Origin: Pandoraea aquatica
Lineage (GTDB): Bacteria > Pseudomonadota > Gammaproteobacteria > Burkholderiales > Burkholderiaceae
Direction of reading: 5' to 3'
Assembly: GCF_902459565.1 (NCBI RefSeq)
Contig: NZ_CABPSN010000001.1
Coordinates: 1,232,497-1,296,496 of the forward strand
DNA: 64,000 nt
The notes beneath the pieces were generated by a model that was not told the DNA's origin, did no database searches, and saw only the letters and a list, made by a program, of their open reading frames with translations. The number at the start of each line of letters is the position of its first letter. The stretch's first letter is position 1. Below, piece after piece: positions 33,319 through 42,192 of this stretch. The position numbers and the translations under genes were made by a program.

Positions 33319-33933
33319 ATGAATCCGCTTTCATCACCGGACGCGACGCGCGCGACATCTGTCAAACAAGGCGTCAAACGCATGGCAGGCACGGCGGCCG
33401 TCGCAACTGCGCTCATCGCCAGTCTCGCCGGATTTGCCGCCACGGCGCACGCCGAAGGCATGAGTGTTTAATCCAGTGCATTCAAGGACGGCGGATTGCT
33501 GCCGGCGGAGTACGCGGGCGCGAACGAATGTGGCGGCAAGAACACCAGCCCGCCGGTGGAATGGAAGAATCTGCCGCAGGCCACGCACAGCGTCGTGATC
33601 CGGATGACGGACCCGGACGGTGCCAAGGGCGGCGGCGTGGTCCACTGGATCGCTTACAACATTCCGGCCTCGGTGACGTCGCTGGCGGCGGGCGCGGGCA
33701 ACAAGTCGGGCGACGGCATCACGGTCGGCAAGAACATCTCCGGTGCCGAAGCCTATCGCGGCGCGTGCCCGCCCGTCGGCGATACGCCGCATCACTACAT
33801 CATCACGGTGACGGCCACCGACATTGCGCCGGGCAACTTGCCGCCGGGCCTCGACGCCGCCGGACTGGCGGTGGCGCTCGCCGGTCACACGCTGAACGGC
33901 TCGACGATCGTTGCGCGCTACGAGCGCAAATAG
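33319..33933 (+). pseudogene. Secreted YbhB/YbcL (PEBP-like) protein with in-frame stop
   Basis: Raf-kinase-inhibitor-like protein of the YbhB/YbcL family with a signal peptide (KRMAGTAAVATALIASLAGFAATAHA). Translation from the ATG at 33319 (AGGAGG upstream) meets TAA at 33469-33471, three codons after the start of the mature part (EGMSV-stop-SSAFKDGG). Downstream the frame is intact to 33933 and contains the family blocks TSPPVEWKN, VVIRMTDPD, GGGVVHWIAYNIP and SGDGITVGKN. So the gene is interrupted by a single nonsense codon where homologues read F/V-x-L-x-S-SAF. It may be a recent mutation, a sequencing error or readthrough. A TTG at 33496 could make an incomplete cytoplasmic form. Confidence 0.85.
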
Positions 33934-33956
33934 ACTGTCGCTTCGATAGGACGACA

Positions 33957-33990
33957 AAAAACGCCAGCGGGATCGTCCGCTGGCGTTTTT
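33957..33990. terminator. Bidirectional intrinsic terminator
   Basis: Perfect 14-bp stem (AAAAACGCCAGCGG and its complement) with a six-base loop and T-run on each strand. It sits between the convergent YbhB-like gene and folE. Confidence 0.95.
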
Positions 33991-34037
33991 CGTTTCACTG
34001 AGCGAATGATGTTCGCCCGGTGTTGACTTACACGCGA

Positions 34038-34604
34038 TTACTTCTCACGGGCGAGCGCGAGGAATTCCGTGCGCAGCGCCAGGTTGGGCTGCAATTCGCC
34101 GAGCATCGCCGAGGTCACCGTCTCTTCACCTGCCGTGCGAATGCCACGGCTCTCCATGCACATGTGACGGCACGACACCACCACACCGACGGCCTTGGGC
34201 TGAAGGTGCGTCATCAGCGCTTCGGCGACCTGCGTCGTCAGGCGTTCCTGCACTTGCAGGCGACGCGCGAAGCAATCGACCAGACGCGTAAGCTTCGACA
34301 GACCGACGATCTTGCCATTGGGCAGATAGCCAATGGTCGCCTTGCCGAAGAACGGTGCGAGATGATGCTCGCAGTGGCTATACACCGGAATGCCGCGCAC
34401 CACGATCAGTTCGTTGTATTGCTCGGCCCCGTCTTCGAAGACCTTGAGCACTTCGGCCGGATCCTGGCCGTAACCTGCCGTCCACTGACGCCACGCTTTT
34501 TGCACCCGCGCCGGTGTTTCATGCAAACCGGAACGTTCCGGATCTTCGCCGATGTGTTTCAGGAATCGCTTCCAGTCGTTTTCGTCGAACGTGTCGTGAG
34601 ACAT
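34038..34604 (-). CDS. folE: GTP cyclohydrolase I
   Basis: Catalyses GTP to 7,8-dihydroneopterin triphosphate, first step of folate synthesis. The 188 residues contain the zinc site: Cys78 and His81 in YSHCEHHLAPF, and Cys149 in SCRHMCMESRG. Other family blocks are GKATIGYLPNGKIVGLSKLTRLVD and RRLQVQERLT. The ATG at 34604 is preceded by GGGAG; longer readings extend into a GC-rich leader without support. Stands alone on the minus strand, ending at the shared terminator. Confidence 0.96.
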   Translation of the reverse strand: MSHDTFDENDWKRFLKHIGEDPERSGLHETPARVQKAWRQWTAGYGQDPAEVLKVFEDGAEQYNELIVVRGIPVYSHCEHHLAPFFGKATIGYLPNGKIVGLSKLTRLVDCFARRLQVQERLTTQVAEALMTHLQPKAVGVVVSCRHMCMESRGIRTAGEETVTSAMLGELQPNLALRTEFLALAREK

Positions 34605-34844
34605 ATCAATCAAGCTCCCATGCATTGGGTCCGTAGCGCTGCGCCGCTGCATCTTGCGCATCCCCGCGCCGCCGGACATGTGCGCACAATAACAGAGAGT
34701 CACATCGCCCGCATGCGGCTGCTCGGTTGTAAGTCCGATTGCAAGGGCGGTTCTGAGCACACCAGACGCGGCCCGCCCCGATTGCCGCCGGGCTCGCTTT
34801 TGCGCTAAGGTGGCGACGGACAACCGCAACGCACGAGGCGCGCC

Positions 34845-35837
34845 ATGCCGGCACTCCCACGCATGTGCATCAACGCGATGACCCTTGCCACGCCCATGGC
34901 CCTCCCCGCCATCGCGGCACTCGCGCTGCTGGCCGGTTGTGGCAACCGCGGCCCCGAGCCGTGGCAGGGCTATGTCGAAGGGGAGTTCCTCTACGTCGCC
35001 TCGTCGCAGGCCGGCACCTTACAGTCGCTTGCCGTCGCGCGCGGCCAGGAGGTGAAAGCGGGCGACGTGCTGTTCGATCTCGAATCCACCTTTGAACGTG
35101 CCGCGCAGGCCCACGCACGCGAGACGCTCGCGAGCGCCGAGGCCCAGTTGCGCGATCTCGGCACCGGCAAACGTCCCGACGAAATCGATGTCTCAAAGGC
35201 CCAGCTCACGCAGGCCATCGCTGCCCGCGACAAGGCGCGCAGCCAGTTCGATCGCGATCAGGCGCAATACGCCGCCGGCGGCATCTCCCGCGAACAACTC
35301 GACGCCAGCCGGGCCGACGCCCGCACTACCGACGCACGCGTGCAGGAATTGCAGGCAAGTCTGGCCGTCGCCCGTCTGCCTGGCCGCGAGGCGCAACGTC
35401 AGTCGCAAGCCGCGCAGGTCGACGCAGCGCGTGCGTCGCTCGCGCAGGCCGACTGGCAACTCTCGCAGAAGCATGCCGTCGCCGGCGCCGCCGGTCGCGT
35501 GTACGACACGATGTATCGCGTCGGCGAATGGGTGGCAGCGGGCAGTCCGGTCGTGCGTCTGCTCCCCCCCACGAACATCAAGGTGCGGTTCTTCGTGCCC
35601 GAAGCCGCGCTCGGTGAACTGCGCGCCGGGCAGACCGTGCACATCGCCTGCGACGGCTGCGGTGCGGGCGTGGATGCGCGCGTGACCTACGTCGCCAATC
35701 AGGCGGAATACACGCCGCCCGTCATCTACAGCAACGACACGCGCGACAAGCTCGTCTACATGATCGAGGCGCATCCGGCACCGGCGGACGCCGTGAAGCT
35801 GAACCCCGGCCAGCCCGTGCAGGTGACGCGCCGATGA
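34845..35837 (+). CDS. HlyD-family periplasmic adaptor (lipoprotein)
   Basis: Membrane-fusion protein of a tripartite exporter, 330 residues. A lipoprotein-like signal ends LALLAGCGNRGP. The lipoyl half-motifs flank a coiled-coil hairpin of about residues 75-205, rich in Ala, Gln and Arg (QTVH, AKDEIDVSKAQL-type heptads), and the barrel region follows with KVRFFVPEAALGELRAGQTV. Its layout is the YhiI/YbhG type that pairs with ABC transporters. The start may be 34845, 34863 or 34881; all keep the signal. The stop overlaps the ATPase gene (ATGA). Confidence 0.87.
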   Translation: MPALPRMCINAMTLATPMALPAIAALALLAGCGNRGPEPWQGYVEGEFLYVASSQAGTLQSLAVARGQEVKAGDVLFDLESTFERAAQAHARETLASAEAQLRDLGTGKRPDEIDVSKAQLTQAIAARDKARSQFDRDQAQYAAGGISREQLDASRADARTTDARVQELQASLAVARLPGREAQRQSQAAQVDAARASLAQADWQLSQKHAVAGAAGRVYDTMYRVGEWVAAGSPVVRLLPPTNIKVRFFVPEAALGELRAGQTVHIACDGCGAGVDARVTYVANQAEYTPPVIYSNDTRDKLVYMIEAHPAPADAVKLNPGQPVQVTRR

Positions 35838-36847
35838 CTGCCCCTCATCACTCAGCCGCAGCGCAGCGCAACGCGTCGTCACCTGAACACGGACGGCAAG
35901 GCGTGCCGAAGGACGACGACACGCTCGCTATCGACGTGCGCGGCCTGAACAAGCACTTCGGCGACAAGCACGTCGTCAAGGACCTGTCGATGCAGGTGCG
36001 GCGCGGCGAGATCTTCGGCTTTCTCGGACCGAACGGCAGCGGCAAAACCACCTGCATTCGCATGATGTGCGGTCTGCTCACGCCTGACTCGGGCAGCGGC
36101 ACGTGTCTCGGCTTCGACATCGTGCGCGAGTCTGCGCAGATCAAGCGGCACGTCGGCTACATGACGCAGCGCTTTTCGTACTGGGAAGACCTGACGATTC
36201 GCGAGAACCTCGATTTCGTCGCCCGCGTCTACGGCATGCCCAACCGGCGCGAGGCCGTCGAACACGCCATCGAGCGCCTCGGCCTCAAAGCGCGCGCGAA
36301 GCAACTGACCGGCTCGCTGTCGGGCGGATGGAAACAACGGCTCGCCCTCGCCGCGTGCATGCTGCACGAGCCGCAAGTGCTGCTGCTCGACGAACCGACC
36401 GCCGGTGTCGATCCCACGGCACGGCGCGACTTCTGGGAGGAATTGCACGAACTGGCGGCCGAGGGCATCTCGGTGCTCGTCAGCACGCACTACATGGATG
36501 AAGCGGAGCGCTGCCACAAGCTGGCCTACATCTCGTACGGCGAACTGCTCGCGCAAGGCTCGGCGACCGAGGTCATCGAAAGCCAGCATCTGTCGACGTG
36601 GACCGTGCACGGCGACAACCTTGTCGATCTCGCACGCGAATTGCGCGAACAACCCGCTGTCGCACAGACGGTCGCGTTCGGCAGCGCCTTGCATGTGAGC
36701 GGCACCGACGCCGATGCGCTGAAAAAGCTCCTGCGTCGACTCGAAACCGAGCGCGGGCTGCGGGCGACGCCCATCGAGACGAGTCTGGAAGACGTCTTCA
36801 TCTATCTGATGAGTCACGCGAAGGACAACTTCGGAGACGGCTCATGA
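35834..36847 (+). CDS. ABC-type exporter, ATP-binding subunit
   Basis: ATPase of 337 residues energising a multidrug-type or DrrA/YbhF-like exporter. Walker A GPNGSGKTT near 78-86 follows the opening LNKHFGDKHVVKDLS, then the ABC signature LSGGWKQRLALAACMLHEPQVLLLDEP, and the D-loop GVDPTARRDFW. A C-terminal domain of about 90 residues (AVAQTVAFGSALHVSGTDADAL) is of the DrrA type. The product overlaps by four bases with both neighbours, so the subunits are coupled. Confidence 0.93.
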   Translation: MTAPHHSAAAQRNASSPEHGRQGVPKDDDTLAIDVRGLNKHFGDKHVVKDLSMQVRRGEIFGFLGPNGSGKTTCIRMMCGLLTPDSGSGTCLGFDIVRESAQIKRHVGYMTQRFSYWEDLTIRENLDFVARVYGMPNRREAVEHAIERLGLKARAKQLTGSLSGGWKQRLALAACMLHEPQVLLLDEPTAGVDPTARRDFWEELHELAAEGISVLVSTHYMDEAERCHKLAYISYGELLAQGSATEVIESQHLSTWTVHGDNLVDLARELREQPAVAQTVAFGSALHVSGTDADALKKLLRRLETERGLRATPIETSLEDVFIYLMSHAKDNFGDGS

Positions 36848-38010
36848 GCGCACCGCTGGGCTTTTCCGTCGCGCGCTGGTGGAGCATCGTGTGCAAAGAA
36901 TTCCTTCAGTTGCGCCGCGACCGGGTGACGTTCGCGATGATCGTCGCCGTCCCGCTTGTGCAACTGACGCTCTTCGGCTTTGCCATCAACACCGACCCGA
37001 AGCACATGCCCACAGCGGTGCTGATGCACGACAACAGCGAGTTCACGCGCAGTTTCACCGCCGCCATGGAGCACTCGGGCTACTTCCGCTTTACCGAGAC
37101 GCTCACGAGCGAAGAAGCCGGACGCGCCGCCCTCGCACAGGGCCGTGTGCAGTTCGTGCTCAACATCCCGACCGACTTCACACGCCGTCTGCTGCGCGGC
37201 GAGCGCCCGGCGCTGCTCGTCGAAGCCGATGCCACCGACCCGATGGCCATGGCGTCGGCGCTCGGCGCGTTGCCCGCCATCGGCCAGTCCGTCGCGCAAA
37301 AGGACCTGACGGGGCCGCTGGCGTCGCTGGGCGGGTCCGGTTCATCCGCCGCTTCATCCGGTAATGCACCGTTCGACGTTCAGGTCCACCGGCTGTACAA
37401 CGCCGAGGGCATCACGCAGTACAACATCATTCCCGGACTGATGGGCGTGATCCTCACGATGACGCTCGCGATGATGACCGGTCTGGCCATCGTGCGCGAA
37501 CGCGAGCGCGGCACGATGGAGAATCTGCTCGCGACGCCGGTGCTGCCCATCGAGGTCATGACGGGCAAGATCGTGCCTTACATCGCCATCGGCCTGATTC
37601 AGGCGAGCATCATCCTGATCGCAGCGCGCTTCGTGTTTCACGTGCCGTTCGAAGGCAGCGTAATCGCGATCTATCTGTCGGCCCTCGTCTTCATTGCCGC
37701 GAATCTGACCGTCGGGATCGCGCTGTCGTCGTTCGCGCAGAACCAGTTGCAGGCGATGCAACTCACGGTCTTCTACTTCCTGCCGAACATGCTGCTCTCC
37801 GGCTTCATGTTTCCGTTTCGCGGCATGCCCGCATGGGCGCAAGCGATCGGCAACGTGTTGCCGCTCACGTATTTCAACCGGCTCATTCGTGGCATTTTGC
37901 TCAAGGGCAATGGCTGGGCCGACGCCTGGCACGACCTATGGCCGTTGCTCGTCTTCTGCGCCGTACTGATGACGGTGGCCGTCAAGTTCTATAAGCGCAC
38001 GCTCGACTAA
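36844..38010 (+). CDS. ABC-2 type permease subunit
   Basis: Membrane subunit of the exporter, 388 residues, of the ABC-2 (YhhJ/YbhS) class. One membrane helix near the N-terminus (about residues 30-50, FAMIVAVPLVQLTLFGFAI) is followed by a large periplasmic loop, then five helices after residue 190. Blocks include YNAEGITQYNIIPGLMGVILTMTL and RERERGTMENLLATPVLPIE, both typical. One permease gene probably forms a homodimer. The ATG overlaps the upstream stop. Confidence 0.92.
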   Translation: MSAPLGFSVARWWSIVCKEFLQLRRDRVTFAMIVAVPLVQLTLFGFAINTDPKHMPTAVLMHDNSEFTRSFTAAMEHSGYFRFTETLTSEEAGRAALAQGRVQFVLNIPTDFTRRLLRGERPALLVEADATDPMAMASALGALPAIGQSVAQKDLTGPLASLGGSGSSAASSGNAPFDVQVHRLYNAEGITQYNIIPGLMGVILTMTLAMMTGLAIVRERERGTMENLLATPVLPIEVMTGKIVPYIAIGLIQASIILIAARFVFHVPFEGSVIAIYLSALVFIAANLTVGIALSSFAQNQLQAMQLTVFYFLPNMLLSGFMFPFRGMPAWAQAIGNVLPLTYFNRLIRGILLKGNGWADAWHDLWPLLVFCAVLMTVAVKFYKRTLD

Positions 38011-38014
38011 CGCC

Positions 38015-39580
38015 ATGCGAGCCCTCTGCCCACCGCTCTCACGCATCGCACTGCTCAGGCTCGGTCTCTCGATCGGGATCACCGGCGCGCTGTCGGCCTG
38101 TGCCGTCGGCCCCGACTTCCATACGCCCGATAGCCCGGCCGTCGCGCAATACACCCGCGGGACGCAACCGGTCACGACGTCGGGGACATCGGGCGATGTC
38201 GCGCATCAAAGCGGACCACAGACGCTGACCACCGACGATGAGGTGCCCGCCGAGTGGTGGACGCGCTTCGGCTCGCCTGCGTTGAACGCGCTCGTCGCGC
38301 AGGCGCTCGCCGACAGTCCGACGCTGCGCCAAGCCGAGGCGAAGCTGCGTCAGGCGCAGGAGGACTATCGCGCGCAGGCGGGCGCGCGCCTGCTGCCGTC
38401 GGCCGACCTGAAGCTCTCCGGCACGCGCGAGCAGGTCGATCTCGCGTCGTTCGGCATCACCAGCGTGCCGAGTCCCGGACCGTTCACGCTGTACAACGCG
38501 AGCGTCGACGTGTCTTACACGCTCGATGTCTTCGGCGGCAACCGTCGTGCGCTCGAGGGGCTTGCCGCACAGATCGACTACCAACGCTTCGAACGCGACG
38601 CCGCCCGTCTCTCACTCGCGGGCAACGTGGTGACGGCTGCACTGCGACAGTCCAGTGCCCGCGCTCAACTCGCCGCGCTGGACGGCATGCTGAGCGCACA
38701 ACGCCAACAACTCGACATCACTCGCGCACGAGAACGCGCCGGTGGCGTCGCCACGCTCGACGTCCAGAATCAGGCCGCGCTGGTCGCCCAGACGTCGGCG
38801 CAATTGCCGCCCCTTCGTCAGCAAATCGCGCAGTACGACCATCAACTGGCACGCTGGGTGGGTCAGCCGCCAGGGGCGTTCACCTCGCCGACGATCGACC
38901 TGACGGCATTGCAACTCCCGCAAACGGTGCCGGTATCGCTGCCTTCGACGCTGGCCAGTCGACGCCCCGACATTCGCGCCGCGCAAGCGCTGTTGCACAA
39001 GGCCAGTGCCGATGTGGGCGTCGCGACCGCGAATCTGTATCCGCAATTCACCTTGTCCGGGAGTTTCGGCACGCAACGCATGCGCACCGCGGATCTGGGC
39101 AACGGCATCAACATCTGGAATATCGGGATGAACCTGCTGCAACCACTCTTTCGAGGCGGCGAGTTGCGCGCGCAACGCCGCTCGGCTGTGGCGGCGTATG
39201 ACGCAGCGCTGGCGTCGTATCAGGACACCGTGCTGCTCGGCCTTGCGCAGGTCGCCGATGCGATGCGCGCACTTGAGGCCGATGCCGACAAGCTGGTCGC
39301 GCAGGCCGACGCCGCGCAACGCACCGAGAATGCCTACCGCATCGCCGAGGCTCGCTATCGTGCGGGCGGCATCAGTCATCTCGCCCTGCTCGACGCGCAG
39401 CGTCAGGCACTCGACGCCACCCGCGCCCGGCTGGAGACACAAGGGGCACGGCTGGCCGACACTGCGGCGCTTTGGCAAGCGTTAGGCGGCGCAGCCATCG
39501 TGCCGTCAACCGACGGCGACACCCCTGTGGGCAGCATGATGAATGCCCCGGCTAGCCCCGCGACGCCGCCTCTTCACTAA
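38015..39580 (+). CDS. TolC/OprM-like outer-membrane efflux lipoprotein (NodT family)
   Basis: Outer-membrane channel of the exporter, 521 residues. Lipoprotein signal ends GALSACAVGPDF (Cys about residue 29), as in NodT family members. Two tandem outer-membrane efflux repeats follow, with the repeated WWTRFGSPALNALVAQALADS and WQALGG elements and the internal AQTSAQLPPLRQQIAQYDHQLA. It starts four bases after the permease stop, completing a four-gene tripartite system. Substrate unknown. The last 29 bases overlap the 3' end of the convergent LysR gene. Confidence 0.92.
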   Translation: MRALCPPLSRIALLRLGLSIGITGALSACAVGPDFHTPDSPAVAQYTRGTQPVTTSGTSGDVAHQSGPQTLTTDDEVPAEWWTRFGSPALNALVAQALADSPTLRQAEAKLRQAQEDYRAQAGARLLPSADLKLSGTREQVDLASFGITSVPSPGPFTLYNASVDVSYTLDVFGGNRRALEGLAAQIDYQRFERDAARLSLAGNVVTAALRQSSARAQLAALDGMLSAQRQQLDITRARERAGGVATLDVQNQAALVAQTSAQLPPLRQQIAQYDHQLARWVGQPPGAFTSPTIDLTALQLPQTVPVSLPSTLASRRPDIRAAQALLHKASADVGVATANLYPQFTLSGSFGTQRMRTADLGNGINIWNIGMNLLQPLFRGGELRAQRRSAVAAYDAALASYQDTVLLGLAQVADAMRALEADADKLVAQADAAQRTENAYRIAEARYRAGGISHLALLDAQRQALDATRARLETQGARLADTAALWQALGGAAIVPSTDGDTPVGSMMNAPASPATPPLH

Positions 39581-40478
39581 GGCATTTCATCAACGCATTG
39601 ACCGGTGCACGTTTGAGCGCCGACTGACGCGCCAGCACCCCAAGCTCACGTGTGAGCGGCACGCCCGACAGCGGCAGGACCTGAACGCCAATGCTCCCGG
39701 ACTTGCCGGACTTCGGCATCGTGCGCGTCGTCTCTGCGTCGACCGGCAGACCGATGAGCGTCGCGGGAACGATAGACCAGCCCAGTCCTGCGCGCACCAT
39801 GCGCAGGATGACTTCCGGCTCGTCCAGCTCGACGCCCTCACGCACCCAGAGCCGATGCCTTCGCAGGTAACGTTCGACGAGATCGCCGCCATACGAGCGC
39901 CGGTTGTAGCGCACGAAGGGCAGCGTCGCGCTCCAGTCGGCGACCGTCCCGCGCGAGCCTTTCGGGGCGATGGCCACGTACGGCTCGTGCATCAGCGTGA
40001 GCCATTTCATGTCGGCCGGCACGCCAATGCGCGGACGAATCATCACGGCCAGATCCAGTTCCCGGGCGTCGAGCTGGGCCAGCAGTTGCACCGACATCCC
40101 CGGCACGATATTCAGATGAGGCATGGCCCCAAGCGCTGTCCAGCGCTGCACCGCCCCCGGCAGCAGCCCCAACTGCACGGTCAGAATCGCGCCCACGTGG
40201 ATCGGCGCGAGCGCCGCCTGACCGCCGAACGCGCCCGCCTCGCCTCGCATGGACTGGTAGCCCGCGATCACGCCCTGTGCCTGCGACAGCAGCCGACGGC
40301 CGTCGTCGGAGAGCGATACGGCGCGTCCGGTGCGCTCGAAGAGCTGCACGCCGAGGTCGTCTTCCAGACGCTGGATCTGTGCGCTCACGGCGGACTGCGT
40401 CAGACCGAGACGCGCGCCCGCAGCCGAGAACGAGGCGGTTTCGGCTGCCGTGACGAAGGTTTTGAGGTAACGAATCAT
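39552..40478 (-). CDS. LysR-family regulator
   Basis: LysR-type regulator, 308 residues. The DNA-binding region is residues 1-60 (MIRYLKTFVTAAETASFSAAGARLGLTQSAVSAQIQRLEDDLG), with the classic S-A-V-S-x-Q motif. The effector domain covers about 90-300. It is transcribed divergently from the VOC protein and the fumarylacetoacetate-hydrolase family gene, which are therefore the probable targets. The 168-base intergenic region is AT-rich around 40480-40560, fitting divergent promoters. Confidence 0.92.
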   Translation of the reverse strand: MIRYLKTFVTAAETASFSAAGARLGLTQSAVSAQIQRLEDDLGVQLFERTGRAVSLSDDGRRLLSQAQGVIAGYQSMRGEAGAFGGQAALAPIHVGAILTVQLGLLPGAVQRWTALGAMPHLNIVPGMSVQLLAQLDARELDLAVMIRPRIGVPADMKWLTLMHEPYVAIAPKGSRGTVADWSATLPFVRYNRRSYGGDLVERYLRRHRLWVREGVELDEPEVILRMVRAGLGWSIVPATLIGLPVDAETTRTMPKSGKSGSIGVQVLPLSGVPLTRELGVLARQSALKRAPVNALMKCLSEEAASRG

Positions 40479-40646
40479 TAATCGAAAATTTCGCTTCTGA
40501 GCGGTCGAATTATTCGTTTCTTATTATTTTTATCGATGGATAGAATTTACCGTAAATCGGCGCGTTCAGGTAAGGCGTCATAACGCGGGCCATTGCACTG
40601 AAAAACCGCCCCCCGAATTCAATCCCACATTGCACTGGAGACTCTC

Positions 40647-41066
40647 ATGGCAACGCCGCTGTTCCACCTCGCCTTTCCCGTCCACAATCTCGACGCCGCC
40701 CGCCAGTTCTACGGCAACGTGATGGGCTGTGCCGAAGGCCGTAGCTCGGATCACTGGATCGACTTCGATTTCTTCGGCCATCAACTGGTCGCGCACCTCT
40801 CGCCCGACGAGGCAGGCAAGCGTATTACCAACCCGGTCGATGGCGACGAAGTTCCCGTTCCGCATTTCGGCGTTATCCTTGACATGCCCGCGTGGCATGC
40901 ACTGGCCGAGCGCCTGCGCGCCGCCGGCACCCGCTTCGTGATCGAGCCGCATATCCGCTTCGCGGGACAGGTCGGCGAACAGGCGACGTTGTTCTTCTAC
41001 GACCCGTCGGGCAACGCGCTGGAGTTCAAAGCGTTCGCGGATATGTCGCAGGTCTTCGCCAAGTAA
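40647..41066 (+). CDS. VOC-family (glyoxalase/dioxygenase fold) protein
   Basis: Vicinal oxygen chelate protein of 139 residues. Metal-ligand candidates are His in the opening [19 protein letters not shown], His/Asp in [10 protein letters not shown] and Glu in GNALEFKAF at the end. Such proteins may be glyoxalases, extradiol dioxygenases or fosfomycin-type enzymes; here the context with a FAH-family hydrolase suggests aromatic ring cleavage or 4-hydroxyphenylpyruvate-like metabolism, but that is inference. Divergent from the LysR gene. A hairpin followed by a T-run lies 30 bases after its stop. Confidence 0.88.
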   Translation: MATPLFHLAFPVHNLDAARQFYGNVMGCAEGRSSDHWIDFDFFGHQLVAHLSPDEAGKRITNPVDGDEVPVPHFGVILDMPAWHALAERLRAAGTRFVIEPHIRFAGQVGEQATLFFYDPSGNALEFKAFADMSQVFAK

Positions 41067-41097
41067 TTTGAAGACGGCACAAAGTATCGGAATTCCC

Positions 41098-41137
41098 ACG
41101 TCGTCCGGCGCTTGATCGTCAGACGACGTTTATGTGT
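41098..41137 (+). terminator. Possible attenuating terminator between VOC and FAH genes
   Basis: ACGTCGTC pairs with GACGACGT (16-base loop) and is followed by TTTATGTGTTTTT. This T-run lies about 50 bases before the next start, so it may tune read-through into the downstream gene. Confidence 0.5.
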
Positions 41138-41184
41138 TTTTGTTTGTTGTCGGTATTCGTCTCATATCAGTCGAGAGTCTTCTC

Positions 41185-41889
41185 ATGAGCCAATTCGTTA
41201 TTTCGGCCCCGCCTCAGGCGTCGGTCGCTGTTGCTGGCAGCGATGCCCGTTTTCCCGTGCGCCGCGTGTTCTGCGTCGGCCGTAACTACGCCGCGCATGC
41301 CCGCGAAATGGGCAGCAACCCGGACCGCGAGCCGCCGTTCTTCTTCATGAAGCCGGCCGACGCCGTGGTTGCTGCCGAGGGCACGCTGCCCTACCCGCCG
41401 CTCACCAGCGAGCTGCATCACGAGATCGAACTCGTGGTCGCCATCGGTGCAGACGGTGAGAACGTGGATGCCGGCGACGCGCTGTCGCTGGTGTGGGGTT
41501 ATGGCGTTGGCGTGGATCTGACGCGTCGCGATCTGCAACAGCAGGCGAAGGACACGCGCCGTCCGTGGGACTGGGGCAAAGCGTTCGACGCCTCCGCGCC
41601 GTGCGGCCCGTTGCACAGCGTGAACGACGTCGGCCATCCGAATGAAGGCCGTGTGTGGCTCGACGTGAACGGTGAGAACCGTCAGACCGGCGATCTCAAC
41701 GAACTGATCTGGTCGGTGCCCGATCTGATCGCCGAGATCTCGCGCAGCGTGAAGCTCGCCGCCGGCGATCTGATCTTCACCGGCACGCCCGCTGGCGTCG
41801 GTCCGCTGGAGCCGGGCGACAAGGTCAGCGCCGGTGTGGCCGGTGTCGGCGAAATCGCGTTCACCGTCGGCCAGAAACCGGCCGCCTGA
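41185..41889 (+). CDS. Fumarylacetoacetate hydrolase family protein
   Basis: FAH-superfamily enzyme of 234 residues. Family blocks are VGRNYAAHAREMGS, the metal-ligand Glu pair in SELHHEIELVVAIG, an Asp in the VDLTRRDLQ region and the C-terminal FTGTPAGVGPLEPGDKVSAG. Small FAH proteins of this length act as acylpyruvases, 2-oxo-hept-3-enedioate hydratases or oxaloacetate decarboxylases. The ATG at 41185 lies behind GAGAGT; the longer frame adds a hydrophobic stretch without support. Co-oriented with the VOC gene, regulated probably by the LysR gene. Confidence 0.9.
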   Translation: MSQFVISAPPQASVAVAGSDARFPVRRVFCVGRNYAAHAREMGSNPDREPPFFFMKPADAVVAAEGTLPYPPLTSELHHEIELVVAIGADGENVDAGDALSLVWGYGVGVDLTRRDLQQQAKDTRRPWDWGKAFDASAPCGPLHSVNDVGHPNEGRVWLDVNGENRQTGDLNELIWSVPDLIAEISRSVKLAAGDLIFTGTPAGVGPLEPGDKVSAGVAGVGEIAFTVGQKPAA

Positions 41890-41962
41890 GTTCGCAACGA
41901 ACCTTACCTCTGACGGCAAGGATATCCACAGCAACTGTTGATAACCCTTTGCATAAGTCCCC

Positions 41963-41989
41963 TGCCGGCGGCGCAAACGCCCGCCGGCA
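41963..41989 (+). terminator. Hairpin 74 bases after the FAH gene, possible terminator
   Basis: TGCCGGCGG pairs with CCGCCGGCA (9 bp, nine-base loop). It lacks a good T-run (TTGACTGTC), so it may be a weak terminator or an RNA end. Confidence 0.45.
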
Positions 41990-42165
41990 TTGACTGTCAA
42001 GTGCATTGCCTAAATTGCCGTCAGACGCGTCACGTATTTTCGTTTCCCCGCCGCTCGCTTAATCACGTTCGTCGTCGTTCATTCCTGAAACGTTTTTCGC
42101 TGCATAGCGGCAAATCTCCCGTTTCATTTGCCGAACTCCCTTGTCGATTCAAAGGGTTGCGTGCT

Positions 42166-42182
42166 TTGGCACGGTTCTCGCA
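42166..42182 (+). promoter_or_regulatory. Sigma-54-type promoter, no gene downstream
   Basis: TTGGCACGGTTCTCGCA matches TTGGCACG-N4-TTGCA with one mismatch at the -12 box; GG and GC are ten bases apart as required. No protein-like reading frame follows, but an intrinsic terminator lies about 450 bases downstream. Confidence 0.65.
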
Positions 42183-42192
42183 TTAGGGAGGA

